Under the pieces are notes generated by a model. That model was not told the DNA's origin. It did not search any database and saw only the letters and a program-made list of their open reading frames with translations. A DNA stretch of 64,000 nt. It comes from Kitasatospora arboriphila. Lineage in GTDB: Bacteria; Actinomycetota; Actinomycetes; Mycobacteriales; Mycobacteriaceae. Positions 36,340 through 46,085 of the stretch are shown piece after piece. The position numbers and the translations under genes are program-made. Numbering within the stretch: the stretch's first letter is position 1; every line of letters starts with the position of its first letter. The stretch spans positions 1-64,000 of the forward strand of contig NZ_JNYV01000014.1 in NCBI RefSeq assembly GCF_000717275.1, read 5' to 3'.

Positions 36340-37791
36340 ATGACTACTCAAACTTTCTCGCGGACTGCGAGGACCAGGCGCGCCACGTTGGCTGTTGTGT
36401 GCGTGAGCACTGCCATGTTGATGCTCGACATTGCCGTGGTGAACACAGCATTGCCCACGATCGCGCGTGATCTGGATGCGGGGTTGAGCTCGTTGCAGTG
36501 GGTTGTCGACGCGTACACCTTGGCGTTGGCGACGGTGGTGCTCAGCGCCGGGTCGTGGGCTGATCGACGCGGCCGCCGCCACGTGTTCGTGATCGGCCTG
36601 GTGCTGTTCACGGTGGCCTCGCTCGCCTGTGCTGTAGCGCCGACGATCTGGGCGCTGGATGTTGCGCGCGCCGTCCAAGGCCTCGGCGGTGCCATCTTGT
36701 TCGCGTGTTCGCTCGCGCTGCTGGCCGATGTCTTCCCGGCCGGTAAAGAGCGTGCCGGGGCGTTGGCCGTCTACGGCGCGACGATCGGCGGCGCCTTCGC
36801 TTTGGGACCGCTGGTAGGTGGCGTGTTGACTGAATGGTTCGATTGGCGGGCCATTTTTGTGGTGAACCTGCCGATCGGGGTTGCGGCATTGATCGCCACC
36901 GTGGTGTGGGTGCCGGAGTCTCGAGACCCTCACTACCGCACCCTGGACGTCGGTGGGCAGATCACCGCGTCGGTGGGATTGGGTGCTCTGGTGCTGGCGT
37001 TGCTCCGCGGCAATGAGCACGGCTGGACCGATCCGATCGCCGTCGCCTCGTTCGTGATCGCGGCCGTAGCATTGACACTGTTTGTTGTTGTCGAATCGCG
37101 TGTGTCGCAACCGATGTTGCCGTTGTCGATGTTTCGTAGCCGCACGTTCACCGGCGCCCAGATCGCGGCGTTCGCAATTTCGGTGTCGCTGTTCTCGGTG
37201 TTCTTGTACACCACGATCTACCTGCAGAGCGTGCTCGGGATGACCCCGATCGAGGCCGGCCTGGTGTACCTGCCGGCCACGGCCGCCATGTTCGTCGTGG
37301 CCGGGGCCACCGCACAGATCGGCCAGCGGGTGCCGGCGTGGCTGATGTTGTCCGGTTCGCTGCTGCTGGTCGGAATCGGGCTAGCGATGACCACAGTCGC
37401 CGATGTGGACAGCTCCAACCTCGTCATCCTGCCGGGCATGGTGGTCGCAATGATCGGCGCAGGCATATTCAACCCCGTCATGAGTGGACTGGTGCTGGAC
37501 GGAAGCGCCGCCGAACATTCAGGTCTGGCCGCCGGGATCAACGACGCGTTCCGCCAAACCGGCATCGCCGTTGGGGTCGCCGCCCTGGGTGCCCTGCTGC
37601 CGGCTGAGTCGGTGTTCTCCGGCGCCTCCCCGCACGAGTTCGTGACCGGACTCGACCGCGCCCTGTGGGTATCGGCAGCGATAGCCGTCATCGGTGCCGT
37701 CGTCACCGCCGCCATCTTGCGGGTGGGCAATGACCCTCACCCTGCCGCGGCCACCGACGAACCCGATGACCTGATGTCGGTTACGTCCTAG
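36340..37791 (+). CDS. MFS multidrug exporter, DHA2 type
   Basis: A 483-residue transporter with 14 predicted helices. Helix 1 holds MLDIAVVNTALPTIARDL, the DHA2 signature motif, and motif A is GSWADRRGRRHVFVIGL. GAILFACSLALLADVFP and GPLVGGVLTEWFDWRAIFVVNLP follow. The family pumps drugs or secondary metabolites outward. ATG 36340 yields the expected short cytoplasmic leader; the frame is open to 36274. Located 80 bp ahead of the AfsR-like regulator on the same strand. Confidence 0.86.
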   Translation: MTTQTFSRTARTRRATLAVVCVSTAMLMLDIAVVNTALPTIARDLDAGLSSLQWVVDAYTLALATVVLSAGSWADRRGRRHVFVIGLVLFTVASLACAVAPTIWALDVARAVQGLGGAILFACSLALLADVFPAGKERAGALAVYGATIGGAFALGPLVGGVLTEWFDWRAIFVVNLPIGVAALIATVVWVPESRDPHYRTLDVGGQITASVGLGALVLALLRGNEHGWTDPIAVASFVIAAVALTLFVVVESRVSQPMLPLSMFRSRTFTGAQIAAFAISVSLFSVFLYTTIYLQSVLGMTPIEAGLVYLPATAAMFVVAGATAQIGQRVPAWLMLSGSLLLVGIGLAMTTVADVDSSNLVILPGMVVAMIGAGIFNPVMSGLVLDGSAAEHSGLAAGINDAFRQTGIAVGVAALGALLPAESVFSGASPHEFVTGLDRALWVSAAIAVIGAVVTAAILRVGNDPHPAAATDEPDDLMSVTS

Positions 37792-37871
37792 CGGCGCGCG
37801 GTGGTCAGCGAGTCCGTAGGCTGATTTTCTGGTCGGTTCAGGCGAGTCAGCGAAGAGGAGTTCGACGCCCG

Positions 37872-40800
37872 ATGAGCAGTGCTGTGCGCATCAGCGTGTT
37901 GGGCCCGATGGTGGTCAGCGTTGATGGTGTGCCTGTCGAAGTCGGTCCTCGTCGGCAGCGGGCGGTGCTCGCCCGGCTGGTGCTCGCCGCCGGGCGTGTG
38001 GTGTCCACCGACCGCCTGATCGAGGATCTGTGGGACGCCGAGCCCCCGCCCAAAGCACTTGCCGCACTACAGGTGCACGTGTCGAACCTGCGACGTGTTC
38101 TCGAACCACACCGCCGGCCGCGTAGCCCGGCTCGGATCCTTGTCAGTGAGCCCCCGGGTTACAGCCTTCGACTACCACCGGAGGCCGTGGACGCCTGGCA
38201 GTTCGAGCAACTGGTCGGAGCGGCCACCTCCAGCAGCGACCACGGCGAACGACGCCAACTGCTCACCCAAGCGTTGGCCTGCTGGCAGGGCGATGCCTTC
38301 GGCGCGGTCAGCGCGGCGCAGTGGACCCAGGCCCACGTCGCCCGCCTCGACGAACTACGCCTGTCCACCGTGGAGCACCTGGCCGCCGCCGACCTCGCCG
38401 ACGGTCAACCCGATGCGGTGGTGGCCAGGTTGATGGCACACACCGCACAACACCCCGAACGCGAGGAGGCCAGCCGGCTATTGGCCTTGGCCCACTACCA
38501 GTCAGGCAGACAAGCCGACGCGCTCGACACCCTACGACGGGTACGTCATTACCTGGCCGACGAATTGGGGGTCGACCCCAGCCCGGCCCTGCGCGACCTC
38601 GAGTCGGCCATCCTCAACCACCGCGTCCCTACCCCTACCCCGGCACCCGTGAGGGCGCCGACACCACCTGCGGACCCAGTCCCACCAGATCCGGCGGCGA
38701 CCCCGCCACAAGCGCTGATCGCCCGCAGAAGCGAACTGCACACCATCGCCGGCCTCGCCGACAAGGCCGCTGCCGGTGCACTGCACATCGTGTGGATCAC
38801 CGCAGAAGCCGGGGCCGGAAAATCCACACTGGCCGCGGCCGCGGCTTCGGCCCTGCGCACACAGGGTTGGGTTGCGGCCGTTGGTCATTGCCCAGAGGTC
38901 GACGGGGCGCCGAGCGCGTGGGCGTGGCGCGAGGTGCTCGGCGACGATGAGCCGGCGTCGAGCAGTGGCGGGGATTCGTTTGCCGTGGCCCAGGCCGTGG
39001 CGCGCAAGTTCTCCTCTGGACGCACGGTTGTGGTGCTCGATGATCTTCACCGCGCCGACAGTGCGACACTGCAGATCTTGCGTCAGGTGTGTTCATGGTT
39101 GGCGGACCGGCCGGTCTTGATCCTGGGTGGTTATCGTCCGTCCGAGGCAGGCGTCGAATTGAGGGGAACGGTCACAGCGCTGCTGGCGCACACGGCCCAG
39201 TCCATCGAACTAGGTGGATTGAGCGACGACGGAATACAACTGGTGTGCGCGGAAGCGGGACTGAGCACTCTCGACGAGGCGACAGTGCAGCTGATTCGTC
39301 AGCGAACGGACGGAAATCCGCTGTTTGTCCGCGAGCTCGCGAAACTCATCGTCTCGCGAGGTGTGTCCGAGGCGAGCGTGGCGGTGCCCGCGGGCGTCGT
39401 CGATGTCATCGCGCGCCGTATGGCGCGGTTGCCGTCGGAGGCGGGCCGCCTGCTGCGTCTGATGGCTGTGTGTGGCCAGCACACCGACATCGATACCCTG
39501 CTCGGGCTCTGGGGTGATTCCGAGGACGCGCTCCTCGATGCCATCGACACCGCCGAGGTGGCCGGGCTGATCACCAGCGACCATATCGGCCGGATCGGGT
39601 TCAGCCACATATTGATACGCGAATGTGCCTACTCTCAGATCCCGCGGTTGCGTCGAGCACGACTGCACTGGCAGACCATGCTGGAACTGGAATCACACGC
39701 GCGCGCCGACCCCGACGAACTCGCCCACCACAGTGCGCTCGGTGCCACACCGGCCACCGTCGACCATGCGCTCACACATGTGAAGGCAGCAGCTCAGCGG
39801 CGACTGCAGGCCGGAGCCCACGCCGATGTCGCACCGCTATGGCGGTCGGTGGCAGACCTTGAACAGATGGCCGGTCACGCCAGTGCGCTCGCCACCGCGC
39901 ACCAGCGCGCCGGTCACCTCGAATCCCTGTGCCGTCTGGTCACCGCGCTGGCCTACTCCGGTGATCTCCATCAGGCGCGGCTGGTTCGTTCGCGGGCCTT
40001 GGACGTGGCCGAGGCCGACGGACGGATCGACCTCATCCACCGGGCGTTGACCGCTTGGCGTGCGCCGACGATTTGGTCGAACCGGGACGAACGACGCGCC
40101 GATGACCGTATGGCGCACACTTTGCGCCGCTACCTTCCCGGTAGCAGTGGTCGCGAACGGGTGTGGTTGCTCATCACGACTGTTCTCGAGGTCGAGGGCA
40201 TCGAGTCGGCCCGCGCCTGCGACGCCGCAGCACAAGCACTGGCTCTTGCTCGCGACCTCGACGATCCCGAGTTGCTGTGTGCGGCACTGAACACCCAGAT
40301 GTTCCTGGCCCTCGGGCCTGATCTCGTCGACGCTCTACCGCGATGGACCGATGAATTGGAGATTGTTGCCGAGCGCGCCGGGCTGATCGCCTATCGAGCG
40401 GTGGCGCACTACTTTCGGTTCCTCATTGCGTGTTCGCACACCGACCTGCCCGAAGCGGGCACCCAGGTATCACTCGCGCTCGAGTACGCCTCGGGCGGCC
40501 AGGTCGGCCAACTCGCCGTGGTGCTCTCGGCCTATACGGCGGTGCTCAGCGCCCTGGCCGGTGACCTGGACGCAGCCGGTCGAGCCTACGCCGAACTTAG
40601 TACCCGCATGATCGCGGCCGGCCTTCCCAACGGGGAGGCGATGGCCTTGATCGGGCACCTGATCCTTGGCTGGCATCGCGGTTCCATCGGACATCTGACG
40701 GAGCCGCTGGCCGCACTGTATCCGGTTGTGCCGCAGATGATCACCTGGCCGTACGTACTCGCCCTGCTCGATGCTGGACACCGCGATCGGGCCGAGCAGG

Positions 40801-41108
40801 TTGCCGACGAGGCGATCGCGGTCAACCGCGACTACTACTGGATGACAATGTCGGCGTTTCATGCTCGAGCACTGGTGCGGCTCGGCCGCGTCGAGCACGC
40901 CCGATCCCTGTATGCCGACCTCGCCCCGTTCTCCGGCGTGGTCGCCGGACTCAATTCCGGTACCGCGGTTCTCGGCCCGATCGATGATCTGCTCGCCGAT
41001 CTCGCAGACCTCATCGGCGACACCGATGCCGCAGCGCGCCACCGTTCGTGTGCCGCGCAGACCCGTGCCCGCGTCGACGACGGACTCGCCGCTCTTACCG
41101 CCCGGTGA
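37872..41108 (+). CDS. AfsR/SARP-family transcriptional regulator with ATPase
   Basis: A 1078-residue regulator. Residues 5-95 form an OmpR-like winged helix (ISVLGPMVVSVDGVPVEVG, RLIEDLWDAEPPPKAL, LQVHVSNLRRVLE). Residues 100-250 are the BTAD bacterial activator domain (ALDTLRRVRHYLADELGVDP). After a Pro-rich linker an AAA ATPase has Walker A ITAEAGAGKSTLAAA and Walker B VVVLDDLHRAD, followed by helical repeats. SARP proteins activate secondary-metabolite clusters; none is seen nearby, so the MFS gene 80 bp upstream is the only obvious target. The last 14 bp overlap the convergent hemerythrin gene. Confidence 0.88.
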   Translation: MSSAVRISVLGPMVVSVDGVPVEVGPRRQRAVLARLVLAAGRVVSTDRLIEDLWDAEPPPKALAALQVHVSNLRRVLEPHRRPRSPARILVSEPPGYSLRLPPEAVDAWQFEQLVGAATSSSDHGERRQLLTQALACWQGDAFGAVSAAQWTQAHVARLDELRLSTVEHLAAADLADGQPDAVVARLMAHTAQHPEREEASRLLALAHYQSGRQADALDTLRRVRHYLADELGVDPSPALRDLESAILNHRVPTPTPAPVRAPTPPADPVPPDPAATPPQALIARRSELHTIAGLADKAAAGALHIVWITAEAGAGKSTLAAAAASALRTQGWVAAVGHCPEVDGAPSAWAWREVLGDDEPASSSGGDSFAVAQAVARKFSSGRTVVVLDDLHRADSATLQILRQVCSWLADRPVLILGGYRPSEAGVELRGTVTALLAHTAQSIELGGLSDDGIQLVCAEAGLSTLDEATVQLIRQRTDGNPLFVRELAKLIVSRGVSEASVAVPAGVVDVIARRMARLPSEAGRLLRLMAVCGQHTDIDTLLGLWGDSEDALLDAIDTAEVAGLITSDHIGRIGFSHILIRECAYSQIPRLRRARLHWQTMLELESHARADPDELAHHSALGATPATVDHALTHVKAAAQRRLQAGAHADVAPLWRSVADLEQMAGHASALATAHQRAGHLESLCRLVTALAYSGDLHQARLVRSRALDVAEADGRIDLIHRALTAWRAPTIWSNRDERRADDRMAHTLRRYLPGSSGRERVWLLITTVLEVEGIESARACDAAAQALALARDLDDPELLCAALNTQMFLALGPDLVDALPRWTDELEIVAERAGLIAYRAVAHYFRFLIACSHTDLPEAGTQVSLALEYASGGQVGQLAVVLSAYTAVLSALAGDLDAAGRAYAELSTRMIAAGLPNGEAMALIGHLILGWHRGSIGHLTEPLAALYPVVPQMITWPYVLALLDAGHRDRAEQVADEAIAVNRDYYWMTMSAFHARALVRLGRVEHARSLYADLAPFSGVVAGLNSGTAVLGPIDDLLADLADLIGDTDAAARHRSCAAQTRARVDDGLAALTAR

Positions 41109-41760
41109 TCCGGCGTTCGCGTCGAGCACCGGTCCATTCGAACCACCGCAACATCAGCCGCATGGGTAGCCCACCTTCCCCGAGGATGCGGGTGCGTTCG
41201 CGCCGGGTGATGTATCTGCCGATTCGCGGTACCTCGAACGCCATCGATGAACCCTTGCGCGCCGCGTCTTCGACGACCTTCCACTGTTCGGCGCTCACGT
41301 AGTTCTCCACGACCGGAAACACCACCTTTTCTTCGTCAGCGATGTGTTCGGCGAGCAACTCGTGCAACGCCTCGAGAACGTTCGCCAGCGCTCCGGCGAC
41401 CTGTGTGCGCGAATCATCAGTTTCCTCACCGAATTCGATTGCCGTCGAACGAAGTTGATCCAGTATCGGGTCGAGGTGCGCGTGGTCATCCTGCAGGTCG
41501 TGAACATCGACCGCACCGCCCGCAGCGTCGATCAGTATCTGCCACATCACCTCATCCTCGATGGTGTGGTGATGGTGGATCGAGTCGCACAACTCGCCCA
41601 GATAGGCAGCTATCGCACCGGCCCGGCGCCGATCGCACGGCGATGATCCCTGCGCGATGCCCTCGAGCATGTCCGCGAACCGGCGCGCGTCGCCGATCAT
41701 CGCGCGATGGGCAATGGTGATACCGAGCAGGTCCGGTGACGCATCAGCAGTAGGGGGCAT
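41095..41760 (-). CDS. Hemerythrin-like HHE-domain protein
   Basis: A 221-residue protein with the His/Glu ligands of a di-iron hemerythrin domain: an initial IAHRAMIGDARRF, SIHHHHTIEDEVMW, DDHAHLDPILDQL and ELLAEHIADEEKVVFPVV. It is all-helical in this part (residues 10-165). The C-terminal 50 residues hold RYITRRERTRILGEGG and lack a known domain. ATG 41758-41760 lies behind AGGAGAACTC. Family roles include O2, NO or iron sensing and storage. Convergent with the SARP gene. Confidence 0.82.
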   Translation of the reverse strand: MPPTADASPDLLGITIAHRAMIGDARRFADMLEGIAQGSSPCDRRRAGAIAAYLGELCDSIHHHHTIEDEVMWQILIDAAGGAVDVHDLQDDHAHLDPILDQLRSTAIEFGEETDDSRTQVAGALANVLEALHELLAEHIADEEKVVFPVVENYVSAEQWKVVEDAARKGSSMAFEVPRIGRYITRRERTRILGEGGLPMRLMLRWFEWTGARRERRITGR

Positions 41761-42697
41761 GAGTTCTCCTGACAAATGGTGAATGAAGAAGTGACTGGTT
41801 CCACACTCACACCTGCCCCTTGCAGCCCACTTCCAGTCCACTTGCACACCGGCAACAAGACGCCTGCGGTAGACGCCGAAACCCGCGATTGGTTCCCAGT
41901 CGCCCACACGAGCAACTACTGCTCCAAGCCCAGGCGAACCCCCGAGTTCCCGGCGTCAGGAAAAAACAGGCGTTTCGCGCTGCTCTACACCCCGTTATCT
42001 CGGGATCACGCCGCCGAGTGCCGCGTTTCGACCCGACCATACCTCCGGGGGTGTTAGCGCCCTACGTGGCCGGACGTGACGTGATCGACCGCCCGTGCGC
42101 GGTAGGGCCTACTGCGATCTACCCGCCGACCACGCCGTCTGCATGCGTGCAGACTGAGTATGTGGGTATGTGACTAGGTGCGACGAGTTCCCACGACGAC
42201 CGTGAAAGGCCAGTATGAAAGACCGTCGGGTCATCCGCTTCCTCGCACCGCTGACCACCATATTGCAGGTGCGAAGACGCCACGTGAAGCATTGGCTGCT
42301 GCCACCCCGCCTGTCGGCGTAGCCCGTCGCTGCACCGGTCCAAGACCGGGGTTTGCACGAGTCTTAGTGGGGTCGGTGTGGTGGGTCCGCGTCGACACAG
42401 CGCCGATTTCGACCGGGATGCCCAACGGGTTCTGTCGGTTGCTACCTGTTACCCCTGCCCACGGGTCTGGTCTGCCCCGCCGCTGCACGCCCCTAATGTG
42501 CCGCAAATCGGGGCTACGGTTTCCTGGCGTGATCGGCGGTGGTCAAGCACCGCGGGTGGGCAACTGGACGGTGGGATGCTTACTCACTCCGACAATGTCC
42601 TCATCTGGGCCCGTCGGCGAACCGGTGCAGCTACCGATGTGCCTTCTACGTCGTCACTGGCGCCTGTGGTCAAAGAAGGGAACCGGCCCCTTGCAAA
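41761..42697. other. Gene-poor stretch
   Basis: About 940 bases without a gene I can support. A perfect 7-bp inverted repeat with a four-base loop, GTCTGCA and TGCAGAC, occurs at 42137-42154; with no T-run it is a weak terminator, possibly a binding site. No tRNA-like cloverleaf was found. Confidence 0.4.
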
Positions 42698-43933
42698 CTA
42701 GGTCGTACTGGGCGGTGTGCACGGGGTGTCGGGTCCGAAGCTGAGCCATTCCGGTAGCGCTTGGGTGAATGCTTCGCGGACTGTGGGGTTGGTGGTGGCG
42801 GTCCAGTCGACGTTCGCTGTGACTTCGGGTTCGTACTTGTTCCACTCGAACCAGTTCAGCATCTTCAACTGCGGGAACCGGTTGTGGTTGGCCTCGTCGA
42901 GGACTTGTGACCACCACGCTTGTTTGATGGCCAGTTCGTCAGGGCCAGTGGCGATCGCGGGGTTGTACAACGCGGCGGTCTCGGGGATGGCCACCGGTTT
43001 GCCGTGCTGGCGGCCGTAGACGTCGTAGAAGTTCGGCAGTGCACTGTCATCACCATTCGCACCCACGTAGTTGCCGGTCAACTGATCGACGAACTTGTTG
43101 GGCTCGGGCAATTCGTTCTCGCCCCACGGATAGCGGGCACCCCAGTGATACAACGACATTCCCACCCAGTCCACCGCGTCATCGCCCGGATAGTAGGGCG
43201 CGTAGGAGTCATCGTTCATCGTCAGTAGGCCGTCGCGGTCGGTGTCCAGAGCGATGAAGTCGGCGGTCCGTGGCGCTGGGGAGAACTGACCACCAGCGAA
43301 GGGGTAGCCGCCCCCGTAGTTCGGTGCCCACATCATCGCCGAACCCGGGGCTCGGTCGTGCACCGCGGCCGCGACCCTGGAGAAGGTGTTGCGGTAGAGC
43401 GCGGGTTGCTGGGACCACGGATACCAGGACCCGTTCATCTCGTGGGCAAAGCGCACGATCACCGGTACACCCGCAGCGTTGAACGCTGCCAGATCGGCGG
43501 CGAACGAGTCGGCCACTTGCTCGGTCACCGCTTCGAGCCCATCGAACGGTTCGAGGGTGAGGAGCATGACCTTGCCTTCGTCGTGGATCTGATCCACGGC
43601 CTGGGCGAGTCCGGCGCGGTCGGCCGCATCGTAGGGGAAGTCGGTGAAGGACACAGCAACTGCCGGATGGTGACCCAGGTTTTGCGAGTATTGGGTCAAC
43701 GACATGTTTTGCCAGTCCGGGTTCACCCCCCACCACACCCCCTTGGTGGGCACAGTTGCCGCACGGGTATCGGTCACGCACCGGGCGCCTGACTCCTCAG
43801 CATTGGAGTCGGAGTTGACGTACATGTTGCCCACCCCCAACACCAACGCCGCTACCCCAGCGATGATCGGTGCCCAGAACGTCTGCACGATGTACACCGC
43901 CCGGCGACCGGCCGACCTCACACGACTCGTCAT
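42698..43933 (-). CDS. GH26-like glycoside hydrolase (beta-mannanase fold)
   Basis: A 411-residue protein with an N-terminal membrane segment (APIIAGVAALVLGVGNMYV), so it is secreted or anchored. The catalytic pair of the family is in place: Glu165 in IVRFAHEMNGSWYPW as acid/base and Glu318 in KPVAIPETAALY as nucleophile. LDTDRDGLLTMND (residues 229-241) looks like a calcium-binding EF-hand or dockerin-type loop inside the barrel. The substrate could be mannan or a mixed-linkage glucan. ATG at 43931-43933. No partner genes for polysaccharide use lie next to it. Confidence 0.85.
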   Translation of the reverse strand: MTSRVRSAGRRAVYIVQTFWAPIIAGVAALVLGVGNMYVNSDSNAEESGARCVTDTRAATVPTKGVWWGVNPDWQNMSLTQYSQNLGHHPAVAVSFTDFPYDAADRAGLAQAVDQIHDEGKVMLLTLEPFDGLEAVTEQVADSFAADLAAFNAAGVPVIVRFAHEMNGSWYPWSQQPALYRNTFSRVAAAVHDRAPGSAMMWAPNYGGGYPFAGGQFSPAPRTADFIALDTDRDGLLTMNDDSYAPYYPGDDAVDWVGMSLYHWGARYPWGENELPEPNKFVDQLTGNYVGANGDDSALPNFYDVYGRQHGKPVAIPETAALYNPAIATGPDELAIKQAWWSQVLDEANHNRFPQLKMLNWFEWNKYEPEVTANVDWTATTNPTVREAFTQALPEWLSFGPDTPCTPPSTT

Positions 43934-44006
43934 AGCTGTTGACGATAACGAACCATCGATGACGTGCGCATAGCGAAGTGTTCTTCATTCAGTCAGACTG
44001 TCTTTT

Positions 44007-44174
44007 ATGTGGTTGCTGGCCGTGGGCATGGCGGCGTGGATCGTGGTCTCGTTCGGCGGAGCGCTGGTGGTGGCGCGGGTCATTGCGCGCGCCGACTCCT
44101 CAGAAAGAGGTTCCTGGGCCCGGCCCTCGGCGCGGGCCAGGCTTGAAAAACCCCTAATGTCCGGTTCCCAGTAA
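44007..44174 (+). CDS. Small single-pass membrane peptide
   Basis: A 55-residue frame from ATG 44007 to TAA 44172-44174. A membrane helix (LLAVGMAAWIVVSFGGALVVA, residues 3-23) is followed by a basic cytoplasmic tail (ARPSARARLEK). Third codon positions are almost all G or C, as in real genes here. No ribosome-binding site is obvious upstream (TGTCTTTT). It lies in front of the PAS-GGDEF gene. No family known to me. Confidence 0.45.
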   Translation: MWLLAVGMAAWIVVSFGGALVVARVIARADSSERGSWARPSARARLEKPLMSGSQ

Positions 44175-44271
44175 GGGGTCGACCCCCGATGTCGTGGTCA
44201 GGTCCGGCTTCTACTGTGGGCTGGTAGCGCGTCGCAGAAAGCAGGCCGCACGATCAGGCAGGACTGTAGAC

Positions 44272-45702
44272 GTGGGGGCCGAACAAGACGATCAGGCGGC
44301 CGCAGTCGTGCCGTCGGCGTTCGATGGCCCCCACCGGAACCGCAGCGACTGCTTGAACCTGTTTCTCGCCCACACCGCCGACGCTGTCCTGGTGCACCAG
44401 GACGGCTGGGTGGTGTACATCAACCGTGCTGGCACACAACTGCTCCGAGCCCGTGACGCCAACAAGGTTCTCGGGCGGCACGTGTCCGACCTATCGCCGG
44501 CCCTGGCCGCCCTGACCCCCACCGACACTTCCCTGCCCGAGCCCACCAGTACCGTGCCCCGGACACCGGTGACGATCCGCCGGCTCACCGGGGAGATGGC
44601 CTACACCGAAGCGTTCGCCCTGACCGTCCGGTGGTCTGCCTCTCCTGCAGTAGCAGTGCTCCTGCGCGAGCCCACCAACGATCACCACGTCCACGCATCC
44701 GCCGGGGCCGCGGACGATCGCCTGCGCGCCGTGATCGCAGCATTACCGGACGCGATCGTGGTCGTCGATCATCACGGACAGGTGCAGTTCAGCAATCCCG
44801 CAGCCAACCTTCTGTTCCGCGGGCACCTGACCACCGCGATCAACCTCACCGACCCCAGCCTGTATCAGCGCTACCCGCTCTATGATGTTGACGGAGAACA
44901 ACTCCCACGCTGGCGCCGGCCACTGACCCACGCTTTGCAGACCGGGACGGCCACCCACGACATCATCGGCGCCGACCGATCCAACGGGCAACGAGTGTGG
45001 ATGGCCGTCACCTGCACCCCACTGACCCCGGGATCCGACAGTTCCCCGTTCGTGATCTCCCTGACCGATGTCACCGAGCACCGCACCACCGCCGACGAAC
45101 TGAGCTACCGGGCCACCCACGACCAGTTGACTGGCCTCCCCAACCGGGCGCATACCATCGCCACCCTGGATTACTATCTGCGCGCCCGCCACCGCCGCGA
45201 CCCCTTGGCGGTCATGTTCATCGACCTTGACGACCTCAAAACCACCAACGACACTTTCGGCCACGCCGTCGGCGATCTCATCTTGCGCACCAGCGCCCGC
45301 CGACTGCGACAAGCCCTACCGGCCACGGCCACCCTCGGACGCCTCGGCGGCGACGAGTTCGTCGCCGTACAACTCGACGACATCGACGAACTTTCCAACA
45401 TCACCACCAACCTCCACACCGCGCTCGCTCAACCCATCACCATCGCCGGCCACAACCTGCACATCCACGCCAGCATCGGCGTCGTCCTCGTCCCACCCCG
45501 CGACACCCGCACCACCGACCACATCCTGCGCCGCGCTGACCACGCCATGTACCGAGCCAAAACCACCGGCGGCGCACGCACCCACTACCTCACCACCCCA
45601 CCAGCACAACCCTTCAACGGGTACGTGCCGCAATACTTTCCACGTCCCCACGACCACCCCACAGAACCGATACCCCGAACTACGACATCACAGTTCTCTT
45701 AA
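44272..45702 (+). CDS. PAS-PAS-GGDEF diguanylate cyclase
   Basis: About 476 residues, soluble. The first PAS domain (residues 20-130) holds NLFLAHTADAVLVHQDGWVVYIN, the second (150-280) AVIAALPDAIVVVDHHGQVQFSN. The GGDEF domain begins at YRATHDQLTGLPNRA with FIDLDDLKTTNDTFGHAVGD for metal and nucleotide and RLGGDEF in the active loop, all intact. It makes cyclic di-GMP, adding to the cyclase at 8083. I prefer GTG 44272, preceded by AGGA at eight bases, over GTG 44194. The C-terminal 25 residues after the domain are Pro- and His-rich. No EAL domain. Confidence 0.85.
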   Translation: MGAEQDDQAAAVVPSAFDGPHRNRSDCLNLFLAHTADAVLVHQDGWVVYINRAGTQLLRARDANKVLGRHVSDLSPALAALTPTDTSLPEPTSTVPRTPVTIRRLTGEMAYTEAFALTVRWSASPAVAVLLREPTNDHHVHASAGAADDRLRAVIAALPDAIVVVDHHGQVQFSNPAANLLFRGHLTTAINLTDPSLYQRYPLYDVDGEQLPRWRRPLTHALQTGTATHDIIGADRSNGQRVWMAVTCTPLTPGSDSSPFVISLTDVTEHRTTADELSYRATHDQLTGLPNRAHTIATLDYYLRARHRRDPLAVMFIDLDDLKTTNDTFGHAVGDLILRTSARRLRQALPATATLGRLGGDEFVAVQLDDIDELSNITTNLHTALAQPITIAGHNLHIHASIGVVLVPPRDTRTTDHILRRADHAMYRAKTTGGARTHYLTTPPAQPFNGYVPQYFPRPHDHPTEPIPRTTTSQFS

Positions 45703-45934
45703 TCGAGTTGGCCGCTCATCGAGCTGCCGCGCCCACCTCGCCTGAGTGCCGGGGCATCAGACTTCCCGGCACCGGTGCGCCTTCTGGGAGTTACGCGGTA
45801 GGTCGTGCACGTTGTCCCGCCGTCGAGCACGCGCCGCGGACCGAGCCGATGACTGTTGCGACACCACGGGTGCCGTCTCCATATCCGTGAGCACCGAGGC
45901 CTCGACTCGGCGCGCAGTAGCATAAATCTCCTGC

Positions 45935-45983
45935 ACGACAACGCCCCTCGACCTGAATCCGCGATCGAGGGGCGTGGTGTCGT
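45935..45983. terminator. Strong hairpin between convergent genes
   Basis: ACGACA-ACGCCCCTCGA on the left and TCGAGGGGCGTGGTGTCGT on the right pair over about 17 bases with a two-base bulge, loop about 13 bases. It lies between the ends of the PAS-GGDEF gene and the HNH gene, which converge, so it can serve both as a bidirectional terminator. No long T-run follows, as is common in actinobacteria. The rest of 45703-46085 shows no gene. Confidence 0.6.
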
Positions 45984-46085
45984 TGAGGTACGGCCTTCCC
46001 TGCCCTACCCAACACGGCGACTGTAGACCCAGGTTCCGACACCCTCCCCTGTTGTCGTCCGCGAGTGAGTCCGTTCCGGGTGTGT

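Noticed and set aside
42137..42154. Hairpin GTCTGCA-TGCG-TGCAGAC as terminator
   Set aside because: No gene ends close to it on either strand and no T-run; kept only as a note in the region entry.
42290..42370. tRNA-like look of the GC-rich run with CCAAGACCGGGGTTTGC
   Set aside because: No seven-base acceptor stem or standard T-loop could be paired.
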